Of a stretch of 64,000 nucleotides of DNA, positions 27,069 through 39,650 are shown one piece after another. A program made the position numbers and the translations under genes. The DNA is from Delphinus delphis (taxonomy: Eukaryota > Chordata > Mammalia > Artiodactyla > Delphinidae). Position 1 is the first letter of the stretch. Each line of letters starts with the position of its first letter. Under the pieces are notes generated by a model, which was not told the DNA's origin, did not search any database, and saw only the letters and a program-made list of their open reading frames with translations. The stretch lies in the NCBI RefSeq assembly GCF_949987515.2, contig NC_082688.1:73722731-73786730 (forward strand), written 5' to 3'.

Positions 27069-27415
27069 ATGGTCTGTGGACTGAACTGTACCCCTCCAAA
27101 ATTCATATGTCAAAGCCCTAATTGCTAATGTGATGGTATTTGGAGATGGGGCTTTTGGGAAGTAATTAGGTTTAGAGGAGGTCATGAGGGTGAGACTCTC
27201 TTCTGATGGAATTAGTGCCCATAAAAGAAAGGACATCAGAAAGCTTCCTTCCCGTCTCTCTTTCCACCTTGTGAGTACACAGCCAAAAGATGGCCACCTG
27301 CAAACCAGGAAGAGAGCCCTCACTGGGGAGTTGAGTCAACTGGCACCTTGTTCTTGGACTTTCCAGCCTCTGAACTATGGAACTATGAGAAATAAAGCCT
27401 TGTTGTTCATACAGT
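27069..27415 (+). mobile_element. MLT1-type MaLR LTR, 3' truncated
   Basis: Clear MLT1 text: ccaaaattcatatgtcaaag, gtatttggagatggggcttt, aggtcatgagggtgagactc, aaaccaggaagagagccctc and ttggactttccagcctctga, plus an AATAAA at 27391. The usual end (ccacccagtctgtggtattttgtta) is missing. Confidence 0.88.
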
Positions 27416-27576
27416 ACGTTTCATTTTTTGTCTCACTTATCTGGATTGTAAAGAAAGTTTATACCCTACCATTTCATACATTTGTCTTAGATCCCCTGAA
27501 CTCAAGGTGTTTTTCCCTCTTTTAGACATTGATAACGTACTGCAATACCTGTTCCAGTAAATTGATGCTGAGGTCC

Positions 27577-27670
27577 TTCTTGTACAAGTAGATCTGTACA
27601 AGATATAAGTTAATATTTCGTGTACAAGTTAATATTTCTTGTACAAGTAGATCTGTACAAGATATGAGTT
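27577..27670. repeat. 35 bp direct repeat with palindromic core
   Basis: Units at 27577-27611 and 27636-27670 differ by one base and contain the palindrome cttgtacaag and the core gtagatctgtac. The 24 bp between them carries another tgtacaagtt, so the whole block is built from related pieces. Confidence 0.9.
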
Positions 27671-28019
27671 CCTGGAGCAGCTTATATTGTGTGTGTGTGT
27701 GAGAGTGTGATACAAATATTTCTTGAATGACTAGGATATTGAAAAAATTAATTCCTCATTCTCTTATATAATCTTAAAGGATGATTTTATCAAGTAAAAC
27801 TTTAACCATTTAATAGTCAATAAAGTTAACCTATATATCCAAGAGCTGAGCTAATTGAAACTCACCAAAAAAGGTTTTTAGAATGCTGACAATTTTCAGA
27901 CTGAACTAGGAAGGAGGCTGGCATTGCCTTGTTAATGACAAGCCTTGTTAAAGACTTATCTTAATATATAGTGGGTCTTTATATGTAGATTTTTGAATAT
28001 GTAATAAATAAGAGGTACA

Positions 28020-28225
28020 GGTTTTGGAGTAAGACATACATACCCAGATTTCATAAACACCACAACCCAACCCTCCCACTCCAGATGTATGACCTTGGGC
28101 AGCCTTCTGAAGCCACAGTTCCCTCATTTGTACAATGGAATAAAGTAGTATCTACCTCATGGGGTTCTTGGGAAGAGCTCTTAAAAATCTTAAAATAGAG
28201 TCAGCCAGCAAGGATTACACATTAA
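28020..28225 (+). repeat. MIR SINE, sense
   Basis: tatgaccttgggcagccttc, agttccctcatttgtacaatgg and atctacctcatggggttctt match the MIR core and its 3' side in order. Confidence 0.8.
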
Positions 28226-29038
28226 CTCTTGATACTATTATTAATTTGTTGTTTTTATTTTATAAGACATTAATAGAATGAGTTCTTGTGAAGAGCCAGT
28301 GGTATTTAAACTCCCCATATGAGTTATTTGCTTAAGGAGCTGCCCCAAATATAATATGCAGCCCCTTTGCAGATACGATTTTTATTTTTTGATAGTTCTC
28401 ATTAAATGTTTGGGTTTTAAAAATCCATATTTTGTAAGCTCCATATGCTGAAAAACTTAATCACATTCTGAGCTTGGGATTTGCTAACATTCTCTCTAAA
28501 GCCCTAGCTGAACACGGTTTTATTTTCTGGGAGCAGATTTATTAGGGTTATGAAGAGCATGTATTGATGCTTGGTAGCATGAATATCTCTTTATTGGAAT
28601 AATTACTAGAGGGTTAGGAATTGAGAATATTGATTGCATTTATTTAATCTTTTGATATGGACAAAAATATTAAAAACCATCAAACACTAGCATTGCCCTT
28701 TGACAACATCATTTAATTCTAGCTACAGGGAAAATTGTGACATAAACAAAAAGCAGCATGACTTCTCTGTCTTAATTAGGATACTTTCTACAGTGGGGGA
28801 AAGACCCTCCTTCCTTTAAATATAAAAGCACTAGCCAGACTAACAAAAGAGGGCAAGAGCATTATAGGTTAAGCAGAAAGTAATGTAGCTAAGAGCAAAA
28901 GGTATCCACACAGAACACTTGGCCAAAAGAAGGCCAAAATGGAGACTTTTTAATGTGGGAAATGTCTTTGTTAGTTCTAAAGTAGTGTCCCCATGCTACA
29001 TGTTTGTAGATTAGCATTATTCCTTAAAGGGTCTGGAC
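28226..29038. other. unique DNA, nothing recognised
   Basis: No gene or nameable repeat. Confidence 0.5.
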
Positions 29039-29243
29039 CTGTGCTGTACACTAGCCACAGGTGGCTGTTTAAATTTCAGCTTAAATGAATTAAAATTAAA
29101 TAAAATTTAAAAATTAGTTCTCACATTACGCTAGCTACATTTCAGGTTCTCAGTAGTCACATGTGGCTTAGTGGCTATCATGATGGATTGAACAGACATA
29201 GAGCATTTCCATTATCACAGAAAGGTCTATTGGACAGCACTGG
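29039..29243. mobile_element. non-autonomous hAT-Charlie-like DNA transposon
   Basis: ctgtacactagccacaggtgg at the left and tctattggacagcactggg at the right; the interior has gaattaaaattaaataaaat and agtagtcacatgtggcttag. These match an old family whose ends resemble those of the element at 9357-9664. Confidence 0.7.
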
Positions 29244-30714
29244 GACAATCAGTATACCCCACTTCTTACTCTAATTATTGGTCTCAATCTTCAGAAAGCC
29301 ATGGTGAAATTGATATTGGAAAAGAAAATGCAAGAGATCACTCTGCATATTTCCAGCATTTTCTCTATGTTTGATTTCATGCCAATGAAAGAGTTTTTTT
29401 GTTTGTTTTGTTTATTTTATTTTAAGAAAAAAAGGCCATATATTTTAGGGTAAGGATGAAAATGTAAGTGTTACTTAAGCAGACACCTTTGTATTATGAA
29501 TTAGTCCAGTTTCTTACACCATAATAATTAGCAACCAATAAAGCAATTAAAAACTAAAGCCATTTAACTCGATTTTCACAGGAATTATTAAATTCCAAAG
29601 TTACAGTTTACCTAGACGCAGAAGAGCAGTAAGAACGTTCATATCTTAATATCTTCCCGAACTTCAACGTATTCAAGAATAAAGACCTCAGACCCAGGCA
29701 GGTCAATTTACCCTGCAAAATTTTCCGTAAAAACAGTACGGCTGAAAAGTGGCTCTCCTAAAACAGAAGGTACTTTCAGAAGAGTTATATAAGCAAAACA
29801 CACAGGCCAACTGAGTGATGCGGAAACCACCTCATGCAAGAGAAACGCAGCAAACACAAGTAACCCACATTCACGTCTCAGAACCTGTCAGGGTCTCAGA
29901 ATAACAATCAAGGTTGATTGTAACATCCTACCTCTCCAGTGACAGGATGGAAAGTTTTTAATGAAAAGTTATAAACAATTAAATGAATGACAGTCCTAAC
30001 ACACTTTCTGGAAAAGATTCTTTTTTTTTTTTTTTAACACTTCATTAACTATCTGGAGAATCTTTAAACAAGTATCTTCTCTTGACCTCTTTCTCTATTC
30101 TGTTAGGATAAAGTGAGTATTTTTAATTCTCTTTACTATTAGAAGTGCCTGTCATATGCAGTAGATGTGTGCATGGAATGTGTCACAAATTGGAGGGGAA
30201 GCAGAGAAACTTGCTCAAAGCCTCTTCCCTTCAAACCACTTATTCCAAATGCCAAGTCTTTCCCACGTCCCCCAGCACACTGAGAACATCCTGCTCTCGC
30301 AGCCACCTGCCCTTCCTTCCATCAGGCAGACAGTGACAGCAACGCCACCTCCTCACAGAGGTGTCCCAGGCGGTGACGGGGGCCAAGCCCTTGTCTCCCA
30401 CCCATCGGGGTGAGGTGGGAGGTGGAGGTCAGGTAGGTGGCAGCAAAAACAAAACTGCTGGCATTGCACAGATATTTTCTCGGCTTCAAGTACACAGCAC
30501 TAGAGGGATAGGGAATTAGGGTCGGCCTGCTTTCCAGAGCAGGTGTAGATTCATTCATTCACTTAAACATTCCTGAGACACCTCCTATGTGGTTGGCAGT
30601 GCTAGTTCAGAACTGGAGGCTGAGGCTCCACGAAGGCCAGCAGCGCAGCATGAAGCGACTGCGGAAAAGCATTATTATTTGTTTTATCTTCTCTTCATGG
30701 TTTCACCTCAAATC
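29244..30714. other. unique DNA
   Basis: Nothing recognised except a T-run at about 30020-30035. From about 30200 the composition becomes less AT-rich towards the CpG block. Confidence 0.5.
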
Positions 30715-30935
30715 AGGAACACGTCCTGGAGACCAGCGGGCTCACCACGGCCGGGGAAGGGGCATCCTGGGAGCTCCAGTTCCGGCAGGAATCTGGCCGC
30801 AGGAGTGCGGGGGCCGGGGCCAGAGCGGGCTGGAGGCGAGGGACCGCGGATGCAGGCGAGGTGCGGAGCACCCATGGTCCCGACCCGGCCCCTGCCCCGG
30901 CCCTGGCTCCACCACAGCACGCCCGGTCTCGGTGT
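30715..30935. promoter_or_regulatory. small CpG-dense block, unassigned
   Basis: About 20 CpG dinucleotides occur in roughly 215 bases, in a segment rich in G and C (for example gtgcgggggccggggccag), while the surroundings are AT-rich. It matches none of the repeat families seen here. All three plus frames are partly open, but that follows from composition. It could be a small promoter, an enhancer, a GC-rich retroposed fragment, or a first exon of a non-coding RNA. It lies about 7.5 kb upstream of TUSC1 in that gene's direction. Confidence 0.5.
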
Positions 30936-32379
30936 TTTGTATTTTTAAATCAACCCTGAACAGATAGGGCCCTCTTATTCTTAAGCATATGTATCTAAAA
31001 TAGTGATTCTAGCTCAATCTGAGTTCTCCAGCTACGTACGCATCACTGAAGGTAGTAACGGGAGTCTGGGAATGATTTCTAATTAGAACTAAGTTACCTA
31101 CCAGCTATCTTCAGAAGGGTGCAAAAAACCAAGTAATTTATTTTTTCTTTTACCACTGCCCCTCAAACCCACTCTGTCACTCTTCCTTCCCTTCCCTTAT
31201 ATAATATCTCGAAAAGAACCATTAATTTACAACTACTTCTGAATATTAATGAACAGTCCTCATTTTCAGATATTAAAAGTCCACTGCAATATAATTCAAA
31301 ACTTAAAACGCTCATCCAATTCCCTGTTTCTCATCTCCTCACAGCACTGTCACTACCCATTCCCCCCCAGATTGGAATTAACCAGCCTTAATGGAAAAGG
31401 AGGGTGAAATTGATGTTTATTCTCTTCCATGCTTTACCTCCTCACCCACCCTCCTGAAGTCATCTTCAGCTAACCCTTAACCTTTAAGATTTATCCAGGC
31501 AACACTGTCCCACAAACACCAAGCGTCTCACTACGCTCCACCTGTCGAAGCATACACTAAGAATATCAGTTTCTGCAGTTAGAGTATTCTGCTTCAGGCT
31601 GAATGTCAGCTTCCATTCTGTGGACTACTCACAGGATCTAGCTGTGGCTCTTCTGAGGAACTTTTACTTAGAATATGTAGGGAGCGGGAACCTCAGGAAA
31701 ACACTCTCTGTTAGACTCTTCCAAGATGTTCATATCCCCAGTCTTCTCTCTGATCATGCTGCCCTCTTATATACAGGACAGTGAATCAGTTTCCCAGTTC
31801 AAATCCCTTGATGAAGGTTCTCAATATGGTTTAGCCTCTCAGACAGGTATGCACCTATAATCAATGTGTAGTTTTGGCACGTCAGCTGAGATGAGGACAA
31901 GTTCTACCATATTTCAAAGAGATATTTGTTCTAGTGAAGGCTGTACATTCATTCAATCAAGTAGTATTTAATAAATTCAACTATGAACCAGTATTTTAAA
32001 AACTTAAAATATATAAAGTGCCTAGCACATTGTAGGAACTTGAACATGTATTGCCATAACAGTTGTAAACTCTAAACTTACAAGCCCTCAGATTATGCTG
32101 GATTCCTATATCCTTTCTTCTTCTCTATGTTTTCATTAAATATTTCATCCAATCCAATAACCTTATTTTTTTTCTGTGCTAGTGCTTTCCAAATTTATCT
32201 CTCAACCCCAAAATTCTACTCTGAGTTCCAGCTTCTGAGTTCCAGCTTCAAACATTGATTCTCACCTGACGCGTTTTCTTGACTATCTCACAGGTGTGTC
32301 CAACAATATTTTCAAAATGGAACTCTTACACTGCCCTGCTCTCCTAACCTGTTTTGCTCCTAGACTTCTCCATCTCAGT
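30936..32379. other. unique DNA, possible degraded L2/MIR pieces
   Basis: A short MIR/L2-like phrase (aaagtgcctagcacattgtagg) occurs near 32015. Nothing else can be named. Confidence 0.4.
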
Positions 32380-33475
32380 AATTAGTCCCACCATCCATCT
32401 TGTGGTTTAAGCCAGCTGTCTTCTTTGATTCCTTCTTCTTCCCTATCATTCCCACCCCTGGTACTAGATCCATCTCCAGTTGTTCATTTCTTCCTCTAAA
32501 GAATCTTGGTTTTTCTCAGCATCTCCTCTGACCACAGATTAGTCCAAAGCACTACCCTCTATCATCTGGCCTGCTGCAACTCCTTTGCTGGTCTCAATAT
32601 TTACCCTATCAAATCCCTTCTGCACAGAGCCACCAGTGTGACTTTCTGTTTTTGTTTTTGTTTTGCGGTACACGGGCCTCTCACTGCTGTGGCCTCTCCC
32701 GTTGCGGAGCACAGGCTCCAGATGCGCAGGCTCAGCGGCCATGGCTTACGGGCCCAGCCGCTCCGCGGCATGTGGGATCTTCCCAGACCGGGGCACGAAC
32801 CCGTGTCCCCTGCATCGGCAGGCGGACTCTCAACCACTGCGCCACCAGGGAAGCCCACCAGTGTGACTTTTTGCAAGCATGAATATGAGCATGCTGTTTC
32901 TCTGCATAAAACCCTACAGTGGTGTCCCATTACGCTTCCAATAAAATCTAGAACTCTTATCATAGCCTACAAATTTCTGATAATCCCTGGCTCCTGCGTA
33001 CTTCTTAAGACTCATCTATTTTTATTACCTACTTTTCTGCTACACTCTAGCCATGCTGGCCTCTTTAATTCTTGGAGCTTGTCAAACTGTTTCCTGCTTT
33101 AGGGATTTTGAACATTCATTTCTATCTAATTGGAATGTATTCTTCCTCTGCTCTGTGTGACTTGTCATGATTAAAAAAATCATTTAGATCTCAAGTTAAA
33201 TATTCTTTCCATCAAGGTTTTCCTAGATGACAACCATCTTTGCTGTCTATCCCTTTGCTCTATTCACTTACTTCAGAATGTTGACAATTAGCCTTGACTA
33301 TATTTTATTAAATTTTCCACTAATCTGTAAGTTCCATTTTAATACTACATTTTGTTTATCTATTCTGCCAGTCTGTAAGATACAAAGAAATAGAGCCCAT
33401 ATCAGATTTGTTTATCATTTTATACTATCTAGGATAATATAGGTGCTCAATAAATATTTGTTGAATAAAAAATGA
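32380..33475 (+). mobile_element. L2 LINE 3' end, sense, split by a SINE
   Basis: Left part: tctggcctgctgcaactcc, ttctgcacagagccaccag. After the SINE: aaaccctacagtggtgtccc, tctagccatgctggcctctt, and the diagnostic ending ggtgctcaataaatatttgttgaataaa at about 33440-33470. All frames are broken. Confidence 0.75.
32646..32854 (-). mobile_element. CHR-type SINE, antisense, inside L2
   Basis: Full body. The tail is (TTTTTG)n-like rather than pure T. A long 16 bp target duplication, ccaccagtgtgacttt, is intact at 32630-32645 and 32855-32870, which shows a young insertion into the L2. Confidence 0.96.
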
Positions 33476-33847
33476 ATCCCGAGGTGACCAACAGTTCTTT
33501 TTCAGCTGTTAACTTATACAAATTCTTGATTATTAAAAATGAAGTTACTACTGAATTTATTTTTACCAAGGCTAATTTTTCAAATATTAGGAAAATAAGA
33601 GGACATTGGCGTTCAAATAGTGATAAACAGTGGCTTAGTTTGATCATATCTGCAGGAAGTATCCAGATTTAGAGAGGGATTCACCAAGAAGAAACAACAA
33701 TCCACCTAATCAGTAGAATTTAGGCTACAATGAAACAAGACTTGGGAGAAAATACTATAGTGTTGACTAAGCACTTTAAAACCTTTTTGAGTTTAGGGAA
33801 CTGATTCTACATGATGTTTTTCTAGTCCCAAAGCAACTTCAATCTTA

Positions 33848-33915
33848 AGCAAAAAAACAAACAAAAAAAAAGACAGGAGAAAGAAAGAAAGAATAAGAGA
33901 ATTAAAAAAAAATTG
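33848..33915. repeat. A-rich low-complexity tract
   Basis: gcaaaaaaacaaacaaaaaa followed by gaaagaaagaaagaataag and a second A-run. Confidence 0.7.
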
Positions 33916-36900
33916 TCTACATTTCTAATCATATCCTGTATCATTAGATTCTCCCCATGATGAAACCTGAGACAGCAGTAAGTTAAAGGGGAAGTTTGAC
34001 CAACAGGCAATTGATGAGGAAGCAGCTAGAAAATACTAAAACAACAACAACAGAAAAACAAAAAACACTGAGGCCTTAGTAATAGGCAAAAATGTGGCCA
34101 GTGTAGTAGGTGGAGTTAATTACCTCAGCATCCCTGAGGACACTGAGCAGATACCAACACCCAGTCACCACTTTTTAGTTAAATGGAAACTACATCAAAG
34201 AGCTCATGAGTAATTATTTACAGACTGAGAGAAAAGTATTTGCATGAGATTGTGGAGAAGCAAAGAATAAGAAGTGGGAGAAGACTGTGTACCTCAAAAG
34301 AGAATAATGGAGTGAAAAGAGGATATCTGAAAAGCATGCATCTGAAATAGTGGCCACACAGAGTAGAAAGGAAATTACAGGCTGGTCCTATGTAATATTA
34401 GGTTTTAATTTTTCTAGAGTGTATTTTGGCTAGAACATAGATTCTAATTTCCTAGGATATAGCCCAGAAGTTCATATAGTTGAAGTTCAATATGCCATTT
34501 TAAAGTAGATGGATAGATAGCTGAGTGATGAAATGGATAAGCAATGTGTTGGCAATAATATGGCAATAAGAGATGGCAAGTAAGTGACACAAGGGCTAGT
34601 ACTCCCTCCCCCTTCAGTACCTATGCAGATATCACTAATCCCACTTTCTTCCTTGCTAAGGTTGAATTTGGATTCAATCTTTAAAACTTTCTCAACGCAG
34701 TGCTCCCTTACTAAAGTGTGGAAGATCTAATTCCAACTTCTTCCACAAGCTATTGAGAAAGCAAAGAGTAGAGGCTAGTTCTTACCTTTCAAGGACAACA
34801 CTGTTTGGATACCCCTAAACTGTTTGAGTGTTATTACTCAGTATTTTAGCTGTAACTAAGTGAAAGAGGTAACAATACCTCTTTGCTTGTGCTGTTAATT
34901 CTAGCTAACTTTGGACAAATCACTGAATATATTCCCTCAGATCCATAATCTCATGAACTATCTCATGACCCACATGACACGTTAAGTTTTGGGTCCATTA
35001 CTGTTTTTCAATGGATGAAATGTTATACATATATGAAATATAAAGGCATTGATATATACATTTTTCTTTATGCAATTGAAAATCATTATTTCCATATACT
35101 TTTATCTTTTTACAGCATGTGGTAATAACAGAGACACATTCGTTTCTTCTAGGTCATTTCAGTTACTTATAACAGTGTAGAATAAATTATTGGTCATTTA
35201 CTTCCCTTTATTTACTTGCTACTGAGAAATATACCACCATTTGGCCAGCTCTGCAGTGTAACATTAGTGATGATCCAATGAGTGGGATGAGATGGAAGCA
35301 TCCCAATCACCAGACCTACTCGCAAAGCAAGCTCTGAAAGCTTTTGTTTGAAAGACTAGAAATAATACTCTCCCGTTATTCCAGATATCAACAAACAAAC
35401 AAAAGCCAAATCTCTTCTAAAATCCTCTTAAACATCTCAGATCAGGACTGTCAGCTGAGCCTATTGTTGCTTAGAGATTTAGAGGTTTCCGGGGAGGGTG
35501 CAAGAGGAGCACTGTCTGCTTTAACAGCACTGGCTTGAAAAAACATTTTTTTTCCACCACCTCACAAGCGAGAGGCGTCTGTCTAGAGATGAGACGAAGG
35601 GGTGTCAAAACAGAGCTATCCATCAGAATATGACTTAAGGAAAAAGATTATTCATAGTTAGAAAAATATAGTAATTGAAGTCCATAAAATGAAGGCTAGG
35701 ACAGACCTACTTGCTAACAGGACTAAATGGGGAGTATCTGCGAGTGCAAATGTGCTTCACATTCCATTCCCAGGGAATGTGCTGTCTGATTTGTTTGTCT
35801 GCGTATTTTAAAATTTAATTTAAATTACTTTGTGACAGTGTGATGGTTATCATCTCTGTCTGTTGTTTTCTATTTTAGTGTACAGATAGTGCTTACTAAG
35901 AAATTCAAACTTCTTGTTCCCATTATTGTTTTGTATTTCAGGGAAATGGGCAGTAGGTTTGCTGCTAGAAAGGCTGGAAACTACCACCCTAACTCCTTCT
36001 TGCCAGTGAAACTTCAGCTCCGTTCAGGGATGATGAACTGGAATCGATCACTTCCTTTAAAACCCATCTTGCAAAGGTTTAAAGGGGAGGGAAGTGAGTT
36101 AAGTGAGATAATATGAGTTCCGGTAGATAAAGACATGATTAGAAAAATTACAGGCATATTAAGATTTCCTATTCTGATTTCCCACTTAGAGGCTTCATCG
36201 CATGTCTCAGAGGAGTTGTCCTGGTTTCCCATATATTTTTTTTAACATAACGAAATGTTTAATAGAATATTTAGAATCATAATCCTTATTACGGTTTCAG
36301 AATATTCTTCACGTATGACCTATACCCAATGACCTAATGGCAAATGAAAAACGTGAAATAAATATTTAATAATTCCCAATCAATTCCTGTGTTCAGGGTT
36401 CACCCAGGTATGAACTGTTCAGAAATTATTACATAGTCAAAGTAAGTGGAAAATTAGTTCTCCTTCTCTTTCTGTTAGCCTCTGTCACTTCCTCACTGTA
36501 GTTTTATCATTTCTTATTCCATTGTCTAGTTGCAATTCAAATCTATGTCTATCAAACTGAAACTTATAGTTTAAGATTTTTGTTACTTCTAGATAAAAAC
36601 TACCAAAAGCGATATGTAAGTTTAAGTACATAAAAAGAGAAACATATTTTAGAGCAACTGAAGAGGCACTAAGCATACAAATATAGGGTTTTTCTTAAGC
36701 ATAAATATATATCTATATTTGAGTTTTATCACTATGTATTCAGATAAAATTCTTACATGCATTGGAAGTCTTCAGATTTACCCCCAGCATAATCAGCATG
36801 ACCTCTACTGAAATGTCTGCTGGTTTCAAATAAGACAATTGTGAAAATTCCAGCAGCTTCTGATAGCATTAATTTATGAAAACGTCACTCTCTGACCCTG

Positions 36901-38361
36901 GCATGTTGCAGTTCAATTTTTCAATGAACATCTAGTTCTTAGAACTTCAAATTCCATGTTGTCACTGGAGGCCCAACAACTTGCTTTTTTGTCATGTGTT
37001 CTGGACCTGACATAGGGCTGTATGTATCAGGTTCAGGGAAAAGACATGCAAGGAAGCCAAATCGTTTTTCATCTAAATATATTCCTCAAATTCATAAACA
37101 CTTGTAAATGCCAAATTAAGGAGCTACAGTCAATTCTTCTTTTTAAAATATAACTACTTATTGAAAGAAAATTAGTAAATCCAGTTGAAATCCTCAGGTT
37201 TTCCCCATACCGATGAAAATAAACTGATTTTGTCTTGAACAGAAGCCAGGGTCTCTGATCTCAAGAAGTTTACAGCAAATAATGGACACTGACATTTCAA
37301 TCTACCTGTGAGGTAGGTAGTAAAGAGCGTTGAGTATGATTTTGAACAGGGTTGACTTTCCCTTATAACACTGTGCTTCATTTAGATTCTGGTGCCAAGC
37401 ATCAATGTTATTGGGCCTTCGTACCTGGCTATCTGGAGACAGAACACTAACTGTGTGGAGTGAGTACTTAGAAATGAGATATAAGTCAGAGCTCACTGAG
37501 TTCGTGCTCATATTTCACAGGAGCCTGAGATATATTTTTTCCCTCATGTTTTCAGGCACAGTATTCACAGGTCTAACTTAATATCCAAAACTCATAATTA
37601 TTTGTAATACAGCAGTAAATAATGCATATTATACATGTATGACACAGCGAGAAATTCATTTTGTATAAAATCTCATGTGTTTATAGATATGCATATATAC
37701 AAAAATATGTCTATATATATATGAGTATATACCTGAAGAAGAACGTTCACAAAATAATACTTAACCTACTATATGTGTTTGATATTTTTATTGTGTTCAA
37801 TTTAATCTGCAAAAACATTTTTGGTTCCTATCCACTAATACACTGCAACCCACAGCTTTAAAAACACTGTACTAGATATCTAAGGAGCTATATTATATTA
37901 CTAGTGGTACACACGCCTTTTAAATCTAAAACATGTTTTAATATAAAACATTATTGTTAAAAATTATATTTCTTTTGCTGTCTGTCATGGTTTCCTTTGA
38001 CTATAAGAATAGTTATTTTAATAAATATATTTCGGGCTTAAGACTGTTATTTTTACTGAGTTGTTTTTTCTTTTGATAAGCTATTTCAATGAAAACTTTT
38101 AAGGAGATTCAAAAGAAGAGAGCCAGAAAATCTCTTAGATTATTTCCACAAAGATATGGTAAGGTGGCCAGTCCTTAAAAATACCAGAAAATAAGAAAAA
38201 TGCCTTCTTATTAATTTCATGGAATCTTCAGCAAATCACTTGTAATTTGCTGTTTTCTTAAATGTTCCCTGAAGTCACAAGACTTAAACTATTAACTTAC
38301 TGTATATGGAAAATTTCCTATACAGACCATAGATGGAAGTGCTGATGCTAGGAAATTTTTA
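33916..38361. other. long stretch of unique DNA
   Basis: About 4.4 kb without a recognisable repeat or gene. Open frames are short and lack family resemblance. Parts (for example 36780-37060) read like slowly evolving non-coding DNA, but that cannot be judged without an alignment. Confidence 0.45.
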
Positions 38362-38503
38362 TGGATGACCCTCAAAATAATTATTTTGTAGAAAAGGAAA
38401 CTGAGGACCAAGAAAGATTAAGTAATTGGATCAAAAGCTGGTTAGCAGAGAAATGGGCCTAGAATTCGTATTTCCTCATGCATAGTATGCTGTATTTCCA
38501 CTA
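38362..38503 (-). repeat. MIR SINE, antisense
   Basis: tagaaaaggaaactgaggacc, gattaagtaattggatcaaa and agctggttagcagag are the reverse complement of the MIR core. It directly abuts the MER5A element. Confidence 0.65.
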
Positions 38504-38685
38504 CAGCAGCTTTTCCCAGTCTTTTTTGATCTTAAGAATTATTTAGGGTGCTTATTAAAAATGAAAAAATTCAAACACTGTTCCAGAAGATTGTGAGTCA
38601 GTAAATTTGGGATGAGACCCAGGAGTTTTCACTTTTCACAAGCATCCTAGGTGATCCTTACACTAGGCAAGTTTGAGAATCACTG
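38504..38685 (+). mobile_element. MER5A-like hAT-Charlie element, near full length
   Basis: Starts cagcagcttttcccagtc, contains gggatgagacccaggagttt and catcctaggtgatccttaca, and ends tttgagaatcactg, matching MER5A end to end with divergence. Confidence 0.8.
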
Positions 38686-38989
38686 CCTCTGATTATTTTA
38701 ATGACTGGATTATTTGTTTCTGCTACAATACAGACAATTGGTTGCTGAATGTAAAAATGACAGTTTCAGTCAAAGTACAACAAATTTCTCACTATCCCGT
38801 ATGTATGTGAAGAAAACTGAACATCCTTAATGTTTTGAATAAGTTTTGCCCGTTTAAAAACTAGTAAAAATGTTCTAATCATAGAGATTTGAATTTAGCA
38901 TAATAACAAAATGTATACTTCCCATATGTTAAAAGAGTCTTGCTTTCTATAATACTTAGCCTGGTCTCAAAGACCATGAGGACCCCTTA

Positions 38990-39476
38990 ACAGCCTTCTC
39001 TTAACATTCCTTGACATCTTTTCATTCTATAACTCTCACAATGTTGCTACTTCATCCCCCAGGTCTGCTAGGTAGCACTGCAAACTTTGCAATCATCTAG
39101 AGCTGCTATACATCTGAAAGTGTAAACTTTCCTCTTTCTACCTCTGACTACAAATCCCCATCCCTCCAGATGCCATCTGCTTTTGCCATACAGCTTCGTC
39201 ACTGAAAACTCCAATTTCTCAACTTCCATTTTTTTGTTTCCTATCTGAACTTCTCTGCACTGTACTCTAGCTACATTGGCCTCTTTTCAGATCCCTGGAC
39301 ATGACAAGCTCCTTTCTCTATCTAGAGTAGTCTTCTGCTAGCTTTCATATGGTTTTCTCTTCAAACTTCAGGAGGGAATTCTTTCATGACTACCTACCTA
39401 TGGGAGTTGATCACTTCACCCACTTGTTATCTTCTTGGCATCCTACTGCTGCCCCTCATAGCTCTTTAACAACCTG

Positions 39477-39543
<67 letters not shown>

Positions 39544-39650
39544 TCTTACTTGGACTATAATAGGCTATAGGCTCTGTGAGGGCAAGGCCCATATTTTTTT
39601 ACTATTATATTTCCAACACCTAACATAACGTCTAGGTTTTATTAGTTAGT
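38990..39650 (+). mobile_element. L2 LINE 3' part, sense
   Basis: ctctagctacattggcctctt, agtagtcttctgctagc and the 3' terminal phrase ggctctgtgagggcaaggcc then tccaacacctaacataa are decayed L2 3' text. It is interrupted by a (CA)n array. Confidence 0.6.
39480..39540. repeat. (AC)n microsatellite, about 30 units
   Basis: Uninterrupted acacac run of about 60 bases, likely to vary in length between individuals. Confidence 0.98.

Noticed and set aside
27577..27670. CRISPR-like array
   Set aside because: Only two repeat units with related spacer sequence, in a mammalian genome; a local duplication explains it.
30587..30967. 126-codon open frame over the small CpG block
   Set aside because: A second frame is open over the same bases, there is no domain, and the openness follows from high GC.
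32506..33102. 198-codon plus-strand open frame
   Set aside because: It runs from L2 through an antisense SINE and back into L2, so it is repeat-derived and not a gene.
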